Assembly (NCBI GenBank): GCA_964034945.1
Contig: OZ035962.1
Span: 12,343,888 to 12,407,887, forward strand
From: Chrysopilus asiliformis
Taxonomy: Eukaryota > Arthropoda > Insecta > Diptera > Rhagionidae
Direction: 5' to 3'
DNA: 64,000 bases
Of this stretch, positions 32,283 to 43,566 are shown one piece after another (the stretch's first letter is position 1; every line of letters begins with the position of its first letter). The position numbers and the translations under genes were made by a program. The notes under the pieces were generated by a model, which searched no databases, was not told the origin of the DNA, and was given only the letters and a program-made list of their open reading frames with translations.

Positions 32283-32895
32283 TCTACTCTATAAAAGAAT
32301 TATTCAGATATATGTATATTAAATTTAGTATACTGTTTGTAATCCATCGGACCAATCGTCGAACACAAAAGTTAACTACAGCAGGGTGTTTGGTATGACA
32401 AAATATTTTTATTTTCGCAAGTCTGTCCGTTTGTCTGTCAGTCTGTCTGTTAACACCACAACTTTCGAAATAATTGAGATAGATAGAGGCTTCTATATTT
32501 TTGACAGTTGCATTTCTCAAAAGTAGCAAGGTTAAGTTCTTGAACGGGCAAAATCAGACCAGTTTTTCCCTATCATACAAACGAAGCAGTTTTTTTTGCA
32601 ATTTTCTCGAAAACGGTGAGTCATATTGAAAAATTTATAAAGGTAAAATAAGTCTAAAATAGGATTTTACATAACTCATCAATACATCAAAATCCACTGG
32701 AACCACTCCCTCCCACTTCTTCGACACAAATGGAACACATTTTTCGATTTTCTCGAAAACGGTGCATCATATCGGAAAATTTGTGAAGACGAAATGTGTT
32801 TCGATTATGATTTTACATAACCGATCAAAATTCAATCAAGCCACTACTGCCCCCTTTTTTAAATAAAATTTTTGTCTGTCCTCAAGTAGAGTACG
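32283..32895 (-). repeat. Interspersed repeat family E, minus-strand copy
   Basis: It reads as the complement of the E consensus: terminal ACTCTATAAAAG; CCATCGGACCAATCGTCGAA; a GTCTGTCC microsatellite at about 32420-32450; GAAATAATTGAG; then two internal modules each containing TTCTCGAAAACGGTG; and finally AAATTTTTGTCTGTCCTCAAG. There is no ORF with recognisable content. Confidence 0.7.
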
Positions 32896-33904
32896 TGGTA
32901 ATTTGCCCCTGGCCATTGCAGCTTTTCTTATGCTTTTACCTAAAAAATTTCTCCTACAGACTGTGCGTAAAATACGTTACTCAAATTTTCGACTTTTTAA
33001 CACCTCCTCCTCCACACCTCGTCATTTTATCGCGATTTTTTGTATGAAACTAAACCTGCCACCACTATTTTCTCAGAACCCTCCCCCTAAATGTGTGTGG
33101 TATTTAATTAAGAGAATAGTTGATAAAAAAAATATATTAGAAAATTTGCAAATTTACAATTAATGAATTTAATTACTAACAAGAAAAAATTCCTCGTGAA
33201 TCCACTATTTAAGGATTCCGAACTCTCTAACTAGATCATAAATTTACTTCAAAGTTCATGAAATTAAAAAAAAACTTTTCTGAAATGTCATCAAAATGTT
33301 CTCATGCAGTACGATTATATGCCACTTAATTTTCCTGGTGATACATCACTTTTGATGACATTTTGTACCAAGAAAAAATTCCAAAATAAATCTTCCCTCT
33401 GAGCAAAAACAATAACCGCAGCCAAGCTGAGATATAAAAACTGAATATCGTATGGAAATAATCTCGGCAGGTACGTAGAGTTAGTGGAAAGTATCAAGGG
33501 GGAAGAGATTATAAAACATACTTATATAGAGATAAAAATCAACATGTAAAAAATCAAGTAAATTCCCGAAAAAAATATCTTGCTAACCAAACGGTCAGAT
33601 AATCTGCCTTCTGAAACATTGCGGACCACCATCAAAGTTCATGTCGCACCACTATGAAGATTACTTCGTTACGAAAATGTATCAAAAGTCGTTTAACAAA
33701 GATCTTTTTTTTTTGCTGTTTCAAGTATATTTTTATGTCGGTGGTGACGCATTGTCTTGAGATATTTCTCGAGTTATTATACATGCTTATTAGAAAGAAT
33801 AACGAAAATATTTGGTACCGCTCACATAAAAGTGAAAACAGAGAAAATTAGTCCAGTAACAACAGAAGGTCGAATTTTTGGAAGAAACTGCACCTGAAGT
33901 TTCG
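32896..33904. other. Non-genic DNA
   Basis: No gene is supported. Short frames (32903-33163, 33654-33851) are AT-rich and unrecognised. Confidence 0.4.
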
Positions 33905-35115
33905 CAGTGGGCCTAGAAATAAACATAACAAAAGCTATAATTGCCAATCTGGCAATTATTGAAAACCCGTATGGTGATATTCGTATCAAAATTCGAACAG
34001 TTGTACCAAAATTCCACTTTGAAGTCAAACTTTCCAATAAGATTTTTTTAAATTTTTTCCAATCGAATTTTGATATATGGGAGTTTTATGTAGAATCATA
34101 TCCTAAATAACTTTTGTTCTTGGACTTTTTTGATAAAATGCACCGTTTTTGAGATATTTACAAAAACCGTTTTCGTTCGTATGGGGGGTACCCCCCCTAA
34201 TGGTCCATTTTTGCCCATTAACGAACTTAGCCTCGCATTTTACGAAAAACGGATCTGCGCAAAATTTCAAGTCTCTAGCTCAATCCGTGCGCCCGCAATC
34301 CGCGCCACAAACAGACAGACAGACAGACGGACAGACGGACAGACGGACAGACGGACAGACAGACGGACGGACATGGAAAATTCAATTTTTTTTATCATTC
34401 TAAACACACTGGTGTAATTCATTTTTATGTGTGATGACGGGATCTTGGCGTTACAAACGGTAAGGCAAAGTTAATATACCCTTTGGTTTCACCATACGGG
34501 TATAAAAATCTGCAGAAAACATAACAAAAGCTATAATTGCCAATCTGGCAATCATTGGAGACCCGTATGGTGATATTCGTATCAAAATTCGAACAGTTAT
34601 ACCAAAATTCCACTTTGAAGTCAAACTTTCCAATAAGATTTTTTAAAATTTATTCCAATCGGATTTTGATGTATGTGAGTTTTATGTAGAATAATATCCT
34701 AAATAACTTTTGTTCTTGGACTTTTTTGATAAGATGCACCGTTTTTGAGATATTCACAAAAACCGTTTTCGTTCGTATGGGGGGTACCCCCCCTAATGGT
34801 CCATTTTTGCCCATTAACGAACTTAGCCTCGCATTTTACGAAAAACGAATCTGCGCAAAATTTCAAGTCTCTAGCTCAATCCGTGCGCCCGCAATCCGCG
34901 CCACAGACGGACAGACAGACAGACGGACAGACAGACAGACGGACAGACAGACAGACGGACAGACGGACAGACGGACGGACATGCAAAATTCAATTTTTTT
35001 TATCATTCTAAACACACTGGGGTAATTCATTTTTTTGTGTGATGACGGGATCTTGGCGTTACAAACGGTAAGGCAAAGTTAATATACCCTTTGGTTTCAC
35101 CATACGGGTATAAAA
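33905..35115 (+). repeat. Tandem duplication of repeat family D (~596-608 bp units)
   Basis: Two head-to-tail copies, about 33905-34510 and 34511-35115. The phrase AACATAACAAAAGCTATAAT is offset by 596 bp, as is TATGGGGGGTACCCCCCCTA. After the GACA/GACG microsatellite the offset becomes 608 bp because the second array is 12 bp longer. Each unit ends with CCCTTTGGTTTCACCATACG and GGTATAAA. A third, partial copy is at 42625-43055. The translated RRTDGQTDRR frames are microsatellite products. Confidence 0.85.
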
Positions 35116-35300
35116 AAATCAGTTTTGATAACAATTAGTCTCCAAAAATTGTTAAAAAATATATCCAAAAATTGTTGTTAAATTGTTAAAAACTGTTGCA
35201 AAAAATTGTTGAAAAAATTGTTAAAAAATATTGCAGAAAATTGTTAAAAAAATTATTAAAAAATTTATTTGAAAAAAAAAACGAAAATTTACTCGTTTTT
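35116..35300. repeat. Low-complexity AAATTGTTA array
   Basis: An irregular tandem run of AAAAATTGTTAAAAA-type units (about 9-20 bp spacing) joins the second family D unit to the next family E copy. Confidence 0.6.
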
Positions 35301-35319
35301 ATACAAATCAGGTGAAAAA

Positions 35320-35905
35320 TCCATTTGTATGGGACAGAGAGAAAAGGAAGGTCCGATTGGATTTTGATGTATGGAATGGTAATATAAAATCATATTCTTA
35401 ACACATTTCGTCACCACGAATTTTCCGATACGATGCACCGTTTCCGAGAAAAACCCGTAAAGACTATTTCATTTGTATTGGGGGAGGAGGAGGGGGAGGG
35501 GGATGATCCAACTGGATTCTAATATAAAGATAAATTATGTGAAATCATAATTTAAACAAATTTTAACTTTACAAATTTTTCAATACCGCTCACCATTTTC
35601 GAGAAAATTGTTAAAAATTATTTTGTTTGTATGCAGGAGGAGGGAAGGAACGGTCCGATTTTGACCGTTCAAAAACTTTGCCTTGCCATTTACGAGAAAC
35701 GTAACTATACAAAATTTCAAGTCTCTAGCTCAATCTTTTCGAAAGTTATGGTGTTCAAGAATATGCAGAAATCAAAATATTGTTTTGTCATCCAAAATAC
35801 CCTTGTGTAGCTCATTTTTGTGTCCGACAATTGGTTCGATGCGTTGCAAACGGTGTACTAAATCTTATAGATTCCGATATGATTCTCTTATATAGAGTAT
35901 AAATA
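35320..35905 (+). repeat. Interspersed repeat family E, copy with two internal modules
   Basis: Modules of the form GGATTTTGATGTATGGAATG … CACCGTTTCCGAGAAAA … TTTGTATTGGGGGAGG repeat twice. They are followed by the 3' portion (AAATTTCAAGTCTCTAGCTC, AATCTTTTCGAAAGTTATGG, GTTCGATGCGTTGCAAACGG, TATATAGAGTATAAAT). No microsatellite expansion is present here, only AATATGCAGAAATC in its place. Confidence 0.7.
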
Positions 35906-36921
35906 TAACTGTCATACATTCAAAAATCATTTCTTAAACCCGCGCCCGGCCTAATTCCAACAATCAAAACCAACCGACAATAAACAAAATGACATTCGGT
36001 AACAAATTGAAATATGTTGAAACTATGCTGTAATAATTCAAATTTTCATATGTCTACTTCATGTTTTAGCCAATAAAAACACACAAAAAAAAGACTAGAG
36101 AAAATTTCTTTAGCCTCAAGAAAAAAATAAGAAAAAAATTCTTTTGGTTTAGCCAAACAAATGAAATATGATTTATAGTATCACAACGCAATGCCATTCA
36201 AATTGCGTATGTCTCCTCTGTCTAATTATCGCGTTGTTAGTTTGCTAATTAGAAATGCACCGCCAGACACGTCTAAATGCCATTTTTCTTTGAATTCTCA
36301 AAAATTAGGGGAGAAAATTGACCGCCAATGTCTAAGAGGAATCTAATGCTAATTTTCATCGTTTCACAGACCAGCAGCAAATCGGCACTAGTTGAGAGTT
36401 TTATTTCACACAACCTTTAAGAATGCCGGTGGAAATTGTGAAAACAACACGAAGTGATTGTAAAAGTGTTACGAGATCGTTACCCAAAGGTGCATTGCAT
36501 TGAAGATTTTCTTAAGTGTTTGAATTTTCTGCACTTAGACTAAAAAGTACTGTTCAATTTAACGAGAGGACTATGAAATGCCGATGGGAATTGTAAGATT
36601 TATGTCGTCTACAGATAATAAGAATTTGATTAAGAAACTAAAGCTAATGCTGAATAAGTAACGAAAGGAAAAGCTAAAGTGAAAATTGTCGGGAAAACAA
36701 AAGAAGCGCCACAATTTAGAGCCAGAGTCGGTCCGTGTTAATGTAATTCGCTGCCAATTTAGTACGCTATTTATACCACATAATTGGATTAATCTAAAAG
36801 ACGTCTTGATACGAAATAAGCCTTAACTCAGCTTGTATAAAATTCCGAACGCATTTCGAATAAGAGATGGCGCTTTACAGCAAAAGAACTTATAATCGCA
36901 AACGCATATATTTACATTTTC
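35906..36921. other. Mostly unique non-genic DNA
   Basis: No gene is identified. 36180-36800 has more balanced composition and no repeats I recognise. Confidence 0.4.
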
Positions 36922-37123
36922 TACACGGAGAAAAATAATAGGGCAGATTCCTACAAAAAATATAAATAAAAGAGACAGGGAAATTTTTTGGTAATAACTC
37001 CCAAACAAAACGGTAATCATGCCAAAAAATAGGAAATTTTCCTATAATTATAGCAAATTTTAAGGAATCATTGCAGAAGAGTCCACTATATCATATACTT
37101 CTATTTGGATTTCTCTCAGCGTA
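36922..37123. mobile_element. TA-flanked MITE, TACACGGAGAAAAAT family, copy 3
   Basis: Ends TACACGGAGAAAAAT and ATTTCTCTCAGCGTA are slightly diverged complements; the element is 202 bp. It shares AAAAATAGGAAAT and CATTGCAGAAGAGTCCACT with the other copies. Confidence 0.8.
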
Positions 37124-38720
37124 GTAAACGAAACCAAGAACTTAACTGGTGCTGTTGAAACTATCTTAAATATATTTTGTGTTATCGACACTAGAGGTGC
37201 TTGTGTCAGGCAGTAATTTGTTTTCGTGCCAAAATTTATATCTTGTAATAATAAAACGTTATCTACTATAATGTTTTTTTTAACTGTAAAAACTATAAAC
37301 ACTGCACTAAGCAAGCTTTTATCTCTCTTGCTTTTACCTCTCATCATTATTTTTAACTCTATTGATTCTCAAATATCAAAATCCAAGTGTTACCAGATTA
37401 ATAGAATATTATTTGGTTGGAGCAGTCAGAAACATAGCTTATTTATAATAACATTATATGGTTTTGATAAATACTGATATTGGTTGCGTTTGAGACTTGG
37501 TTTTGAACTAGATTTCCACGACAGTGACATCAACAGCAAATTGTTTTAATTCGTTAAAGAGAAAGCTCAGTAAAAGAAATATTCACTATCGGTACCTCTC
37601 TAATCCTAGCCTAACTTTACTGCTGCTGTATAGAATAATTTTTGGATGTGCGAATTATATTGCAACGAAAAGGACTCTTGGGTGACGTGTTTCCGTGTGA
37701 GTTATTTATCTACTCCTAATTTTTTTTTATTAAAACAATAGTACTTATTTGATAAAATCTACATGTCTACATGTTCCCGTGTAAGTCAATATTTAGGGGC
37801 ACTACCTTATATTGACCATTTTAGTACCAAAACCGAGATATAATCTATTGGCTAGGTCAATTTTTTTTAATTTTGAACCCACTTTTCTGCATCTTGAGCC
37901 GTTCGATCAAATTTTAGGCCCAGTAAAACCAAATTTATTTTCCTTATAGAGGATTTTGAACTGCAAAGTGATGACTTTCAGAGCAGACAGTTTAAAACAG
38001 AACTTATACCTAATTTAATATCTAGTGAAACCCAAAAAGGTCAATCAAAAACATTGGGTTTTGATGAAAAAATAAGAAATTCGTTGCCCTGGTTTTTCTA
38101 TAATTATTAGTTTTTGAATTATCGTATAACTATAACGATCCTCATTTTGTAAATGTCTAAGCATTATTGGAGTTATAACCCCATTTATTAGCCTAAACGC
38201 CACTATTTTCAAAGTTATATCTTACAGAGCTCCATCGTACGAAAATTTCTCTCAGTGTTTGCAAAAACATTCTATGAATGTCTCCCAATTTAAACCATTT
38301 GCAAATTAATATCAAGGTGTACTACTGTGGGGTTGACCTGACTAGGTGCTCCAACCATATTCACTCGGGTTTCATAGGAATTTGAAAACTAATTCTGTCA
38401 ATTTACTAACTTCAATTCTATTTAGAAGATTCTTAACAGCATTATTAACATCTTCTTAAACATACAAAATGTGGCGGCGGAACTCCCTTTTGTCGCAAGC
38501 TACCTAAGCGCAATTTCTAGAGAATGAGACTTAAACGTACACATAATGTCCACATAATGTGGATAATGTGATGTAGAAGGGGATATTGGATCAGGTCGAT
38601 GTCTGGAGACTAGGACGTTCGCGGCCGGTCGGTGACATAGCGATGCCGGCATTCTTTGACATCAAAGAAGCGCTTTTTGTCTCATAAAACAAATACGTCC
38701 ATAAACGACAGTAAAAGTTA
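37124..38720. other. Non-genic DNA
   Basis: No recognisable gene. Short frames at 37060-37477 partly overlap the MITE and are AT-rich. Confidence 0.4.
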
Positions 38721-38721
38721 G

Positions 38722-39656
38722 TGATTTGTGATCAACGCCGGCAATTTAACCAAAACATTTACGATGATGATGACGACGACGTTGATGGTCAAAGATCGCT
38801 CCTCCTGACCAGGCCAGACCAGCGAGAAAGTGACATCGAAGAAAAACCGGCCCAACTTATATCCACAAAAACCAAGTCATTATCATCAGCGTCATCCTAC
38901 TCGTTGTACACAAATATAACAAACAAAACGGCCAAAGTGCTTAAAACCATTTTTAAAAAAAATCCCATACCCGCTTTTCAATTCCTCCCGATGAGATCGG
39001 TTCGGTTCGGTTCTTGGGATCATCAAACAATCCCCGTGGTAAATCCACAAAACAACCAGTAACAACAGAAGGATGAATCGAATGGTTTAAATAAGGGCGA
39101 AATTTATGAGACATGGTGTAGGTGTAGACAGGATACCTTCTTGTATATCAACGTTCTTGGCCAACAAAACAGGACAGTGTTGTGTGTCTCGTTAGAGATA
39201 CCGATTCCCGATACGAAAACAAATCTTGTCCGGTATTCACCTACATGGTTCACCTGTTGCTCCGTCACCTCACCGGCTTAGAGCTGCATACGAGTGGTTG
39301 GCTGCTGAATGTAGTTTCGATTCCACTAATGATTTACGATGGTGCCATGGCCCAGTTCTAATGGAATACAAATCAAATGCCAAATACCTGGACAATCAAC
39401 AGGTAAAACAGATTTTTACCTTGTATTTTTTTTTTACTCTGCTGGTCTTGTTTTTAACTCGACCAAAGAGAAGCCTAAGAGAACCGATAGCCGATTTGCG
39501 CAAGACATCAATTTATCGCTGTCACTGTGAGCGTTGCGTCGCAGAAGACCGAACGAAAATGGTAAGGAGGATACTTTGCTATTCATCTTCAGCGGGAATT
39601 TCTTGCCGCGAGCTCAGGTGGATCGTGTGAGAAAAGCCTGGATATTGAGAAGATGA
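38722..39656 (+). CDS. Candidate four-exon gene (unidentified product)
   Basis: A phase-0 model joins exons 38722-39038, 39196-39402, 39469-39561 and 39618-39656. Exon 1 has an acidic run (DDDDDDVDG) and ends before GTAAAT. Exon 2 follows a pyrimidine-rich acceptor (TGTGTGTCTCGTTAG) and spans 69 codons, including SGIHLHGSPVAPSPHRLRAA and ECSFDSTNDLRWCHGP, with donor CAG-GTAAAA. The next introns are only 66 and 56 nt, typical for flies. Exon 3 is Cys-rich (IYRCHCERCVAEDRTKM), with donor GTAAGG. Exon 4 gives VDRVRKAWILRR and a stop. No ATG is seen, so a first exon would lie upstream. I recognise no family. A minus-strand exon competes at the right end. Confidence 0.35.
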
Positions 39657-39786
39657 AGTGGTATCATCACTATTGGCAAAGGAGACGCGGCTACCACTTG
39701 ATGCATACCTGGAACAGTTATGTTTGCAATGTCGCCAATGAATCTTTGTTGATGTTCTTCCCGTATGCCCACACAGGCACATACAC
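39579..39786 (-). CDS. Candidate C-terminal exon, Ser/Thr-rich tail
   Basis: On the minus strand a strong acceptor (TTTTCTTCATGACTTTTTAAG) is followed by an open frame to TAG. The peptide starts CMCLCGHTGR, continues RHCKHNCSRYASSGSRV, and ends in a hydrophilic Ser/Asp-rich tail (FANSDDTTSSSQYPG … IPAEDE). Clustered Cys followed by a Ser/Thr-rich tail is the look of a receptor's cytoplasmic C-terminus, but this is only an impression. It overlaps the + strand candidate at 39618-39656 and only one is likely to be real. No upstream exon at higher coordinates was identified. Confidence 0.3.
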
Positions 39787-39999
39787 TTAAAAAGTCATGA
39801 AGAAAATCAACATTTATCTTGCAAATGGCATATGTTCTATGGAAACAATTTCATATTTATTTCTGTTACTGAATTGAACAAAATTCAAGAACTGCCTAAA
39901 GTTTTTACAAAATGTTAAGGAATTTAGCGGATTTTTGAATGAAAAGCCAGGAACCAATCATTAAATATTCTAGGACAGACAAAAATTTTATTTAAAACA

Positions 40000-40284
40000 T
40001 AAGAAAAGCACAATTTTTAGCCAATCGTCAAATGCTTTATATGAGGGCAGATAAAATTAATTTGTTTGGGAGAGGGGAGGAGGATCGGCCGATGGGACTT
40101 TGATGCATGGAATGGTTATGTAAAATTATATTCTAAACAGATTCTGCCTTTATGAATTTTTCAATACGACTCAGTATTTTCGAGAAAATTGTGAAAAACT
40201 GCTTTGTTTGTATGAGGGAGGAGGGAAGAAATTGTCGGATTCAAGTCTCTAGCTCAATCCTTTCGAATCTTATGGTGTTCACTG
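40000..40284 (+). repeat. Family E fragment, truncated at its 3' side
   Basis: It starts GAAAAGCACAATTTTTAGCC and contains GGACTTTGATGCATGGAATG and ATTTTCGAGAAAATTG. It reaches TCAAGTCTCTAGCTCAATCC and TGGTGTTCACTGACATA. It then gives way to family F2 at 40285. Confidence 0.6.
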
Positions 40285-40756
40285 ACATATAGGCGTATAT
40301 TTGACTAGCTTGTTGCCGGGTTAAGTTTTTCAAATTTTTTTTTGATGGTCTATGTTGGACTTAAACTTCAGGCCAATCGGCTCGCTGGTTTCCCCGCGAA
40401 AGAGTAACATAGAGGGCAAACTAAGTTTCGAGATGACTTTACCCCCTCCCCTTACTCCCCCCACCTGTCGGGCTACTTTTTAATGGGTCTATGTTGGGGC
40501 TGGACCCCCGACGAACATCTATGCCAAATTTCAGTAGTTTCCCCGCGAAAGAGTAACATAGCGCAAAAACTAAGTTTCGAGATGACTTAACCCCCTTCCC
40601 TTACTCGCCCCACCCCTCGCGCTACTTTTTCCGTATGCCTATGTTGGAACCAGAACTACCACAGACACTCATGCCAAATTTCAAGTCAATCGGTTCAGCC
40701 GTTTTTGCGTGAAAGAGGAACAGACAGGCAGATACACACCAACTCATTTTTATATA
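40285..40756 (+). repeat. Interspersed repeat family F2, internal 138-151-bp modules
   Basis: CTATGTTGG starts modules at 40350, 40488 and 40639. Each contains TTTCCCCGCGAAAGAGTAAC, AACTAAGTTTCGAGATGACT and a C-rich CCCCTTACTCCCCCCACC-like segment. The tail is AAATTTCAAGTCAATCGGTT, CAGCCGTTTTTGCGTGAAAG, then AACAGACAGGCAGATAC and ends TATATATTAGT. An inverted copy of the same family is at 59181-59620. Confidence 0.7.
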
Positions 40757-40960
40757 TTAGTGATATAGTATACCGCTTGTAAGGCATCGAAACAATCGTC
40801 AGACTCAAAAATGAACTACACCAGGGTGTTTGGGTTGGCAAAATATTTTGATTTCCGCATGTCCGTCCGTCTGTCCGTCTGTCTGTCCGTCCATCTGTCG
40901 GTCCGACCATCCGGTTGTCCGTGAACACAATAACTTTCGCAAAGATTGAGCTAAAAACTC
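40757..40960 (-). repeat. Family E 3' portion, minus strand
   Basis: TAGTATACCGCTTGTAAGGC, then CGAAACAATCGTC, CCAGGGTGTTTGGGTTGGCA, a CCGTCTGT microsatellite (about 40861-40910) and AACTTTCGCAAAGATTGAGC. It faces the family E fragment at 40000, with F2 between. Confidence 0.65.
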
Positions 40961-42624
40961 AATCTTTTTATTTTTTGGGTTGCTGGGGGTTCGCTAAATT
41001 TCGAAGAAGTAAATCGCGAGAGGTCTACTTGTAGAACATAAAGACTTAGAACCTAAACACAAACGCTAAAATAATTTTCTCAACTATTTCGAAAAATTGT
41101 GTAAATTGATAATACCCCCAACATTTATCAATTTCGGTAAAATGTTTGCTGATTTACTTCAGATGCCTTCCTTCTATAATAACTTGCCATCCAATCTTTG
41201 ATATTCCAAACAACCAGCATCCACACATCATCCGACGCTCATCGTCAGGTGCAAAAGTGCATCAGGTAACAATTCTCAGATAGATAGACTTTGCTGCAAA
41301 TCCTATGCATGGTTGACTACATATCTGGTAGGAAGGTGGACTTTTTGACTTATGCACGCGAGTTCAAGTTGTGGGACAAATCCCGATCTTGCCTTCTTCT
41401 GCATTCGCAATCAGTTTTTAGAGTTTTAAGATGCCATTCTTGAATGCATCTTACTGATTTGAATTGCACGCAGAACTTGTTTTGTTTGAGCGGGCGGACG
41501 TCACTATCTCGATATTATGGTGTATACATTTATAAAATGCGTTTCTTATTTTTATAGTTTTATGTTGTGCAGGTGAGGATGCCAAACCAGGAGATATGAC
41601 CAGAGTCATCTTATTTGATTTATGGACAAAGATTAAACGGTTCAGGTTCTTCCACAGTTTTATTGTTTTTTATCGGGCTTCTTTTTTGCACATGAAGAAC
41701 AACGCGTCCATTTCAAAGATATGCGAAAAATTATAGACATCTTCTAAATATGCTAGAATTCCACAAAAACTCTACGAAGAACAGAAATTCGTTTTTTTTT
41801 ATTTTAGTTTTCACACAATTTTTCAACATATGCGTAAAGCTATTTATTAATTAAACTAGTTCTATAACTTTATTTTCTCACAATCAGCTGAAAAGGCTTG
41901 AAAACCATACAAAACCGAACACAATAAAATGATTTGATAAATCATAAAACTATAAAATTCTATTGCCTATAAAATATGAAAAATATTCAGAAAATCAGAA
42001 AATATAAATATCAAATTCTTTTTAGGTGATTTGTAAAAAACGTTTTCAAAAGAAATAAATTCTTAATTGCCATATCAATACTCGTAAAAGATGTCTTCAT
42101 TCCATGTTTCATTTACAATCAAAATGATTTACTGTAATTAACCAAAATATTTCTACTAAAAAATACGAGATTTGTTTAATTTGAAAAGAGTTATTATATT
42201 TTTTTGTTAGCGGTTGAAATCAAAGGGTGGGAATTTTTTTTTACATCACTTCATCAGTCTAGGCATAAATTTTAAATGTCTTACGTAACAGCATGATATC
42301 TCATAGATACTCGTGAAATTACTTTTCATTGCATTTTTATTATCACCAAAAAAATTTTGTAATTAGCCGGAAATAATTTATGTTTAAAGTCTAATTTTTC
42401 TGCAAATTACTTGAGTGGCTTACTATGAAAAAAAAAATTTAAAAAAAACAATTTCAAAATCAGGTTTATTACAAACTTTCAGAAAAGTATATCAAGTAAG
42501 TTATCCCACCAATATTTTGGGGTTTCAAGACAAATATATTTTTAGTACAACCTCTACAAAGCAACCGATTTTGCCATTTCAAACTGGAATAATCCAAGAG
42601 AGTGTAAATAAATTAAAAAATGAA
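40961..42624. other. Non-genic DNA
   Basis: No gene or clear repeat. 41750-42620 is strongly AT-rich. Confidence 0.4.
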
Positions 42625-43055
42625 CACTACAATTTTGGATTTTGATGTATGGGAGTTTTATGTAGAATCACATCCTAAATAACTTTTGTTCTTGCACTTT
42701 TTTGATAAGATGCACCGTTTTTGAGTAATTTGCAAAATACATTTTGGTTCGTATGGGGGGTACCCCCCCTAATGGTCCATTTTTGCCCATTAACGAGCTT
42801 AGCCTCGCATTTTACGAACAACGGATCTGCGTCAAATTTTAAGTCTTTAGCTCAATCCGTGCGTCCGCAATCCGCGCCACAGACGGACAGAACGGACGGA
42901 CGGACGGACAGACGGACGGACATGCAAAAATTAATTATTTTTATCATTCTAAACACACTGGTGTAATTCATTTTTGTGTGTGATGACGGGATCTTGGCGT
43001 TACAAACGGTAAGGCAAAGTTAATATACCCTTTGGTTTCACCATACGGGTATAAA
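42625..43055 (+). repeat. Interspersed repeat family D, third (5'-truncated) copy
   Basis: It begins GGATTTTGATGTATGGGAGT and matches the tandem units at 33905-35115, including TATGGGGGGTACCCCCCCTA, the GACG microsatellite (about 42882-42920) and the terminal CACCATACGGGTATAAA. Confidence 0.75.
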
Positions 43056-43558
43056 TATGGAAGTAGAAATGAATAGAGATAATTACGAAAAAAATGCACA
43101 GAAAAAAGGCACTCTACGCAAAATAGATTTAAAATTAAGTCTGATTTGAAAAAAATTGGTTCCGTACCGGGCACTGGTCAAGGCGACAATAATTTAAAAT
43201 TGTGTAGCCCCCTTCCCTTCCTTCAAGGGTAATCTTACGTTCTTCGGTTGGGAAGATCAGATTTAGTTTGATTATATAACAAAAATATCTGTCTCCGGCC
43301 CCTTCTTAAGTGGCCAAATCTACGGAAATTCGTAAGGAACAAACGATATTTCATAACAGGAATTACTTTATGAAACAGGTCAAAGAATTATGTCACATGC
43401 ATTTGATACGGAAAACAGATATGAAGTATTTCATACAAAATAAGTGACATAATAAAGAAAAAGCTGAATTATTATATGGTGCGAATCTTTGCTTAATTTT
43501 AAGTTTGGTTTTACCCTTCGCTTAATTCAAGGATTCGAGTCTTTGCTAACTCTTATTC
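43056..43558. other. Non-genic spacer
   Basis: No gene is seen. It ends at the hAT target duplication (GTTAGAAC, 43559-43566). Confidence 0.4.
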
Positions 43559-43566
43559 GTTAGAAC

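Noticed and set aside
34130..34417. 95-codon frame with RRTDGQTDRR repeats (also 34726-35025, 42721-42966, 58473-58794)
   Set aside because: These are translations of repeat families D and E and their GACA/GACG microsatellites. They recur in several frames and on both strands.
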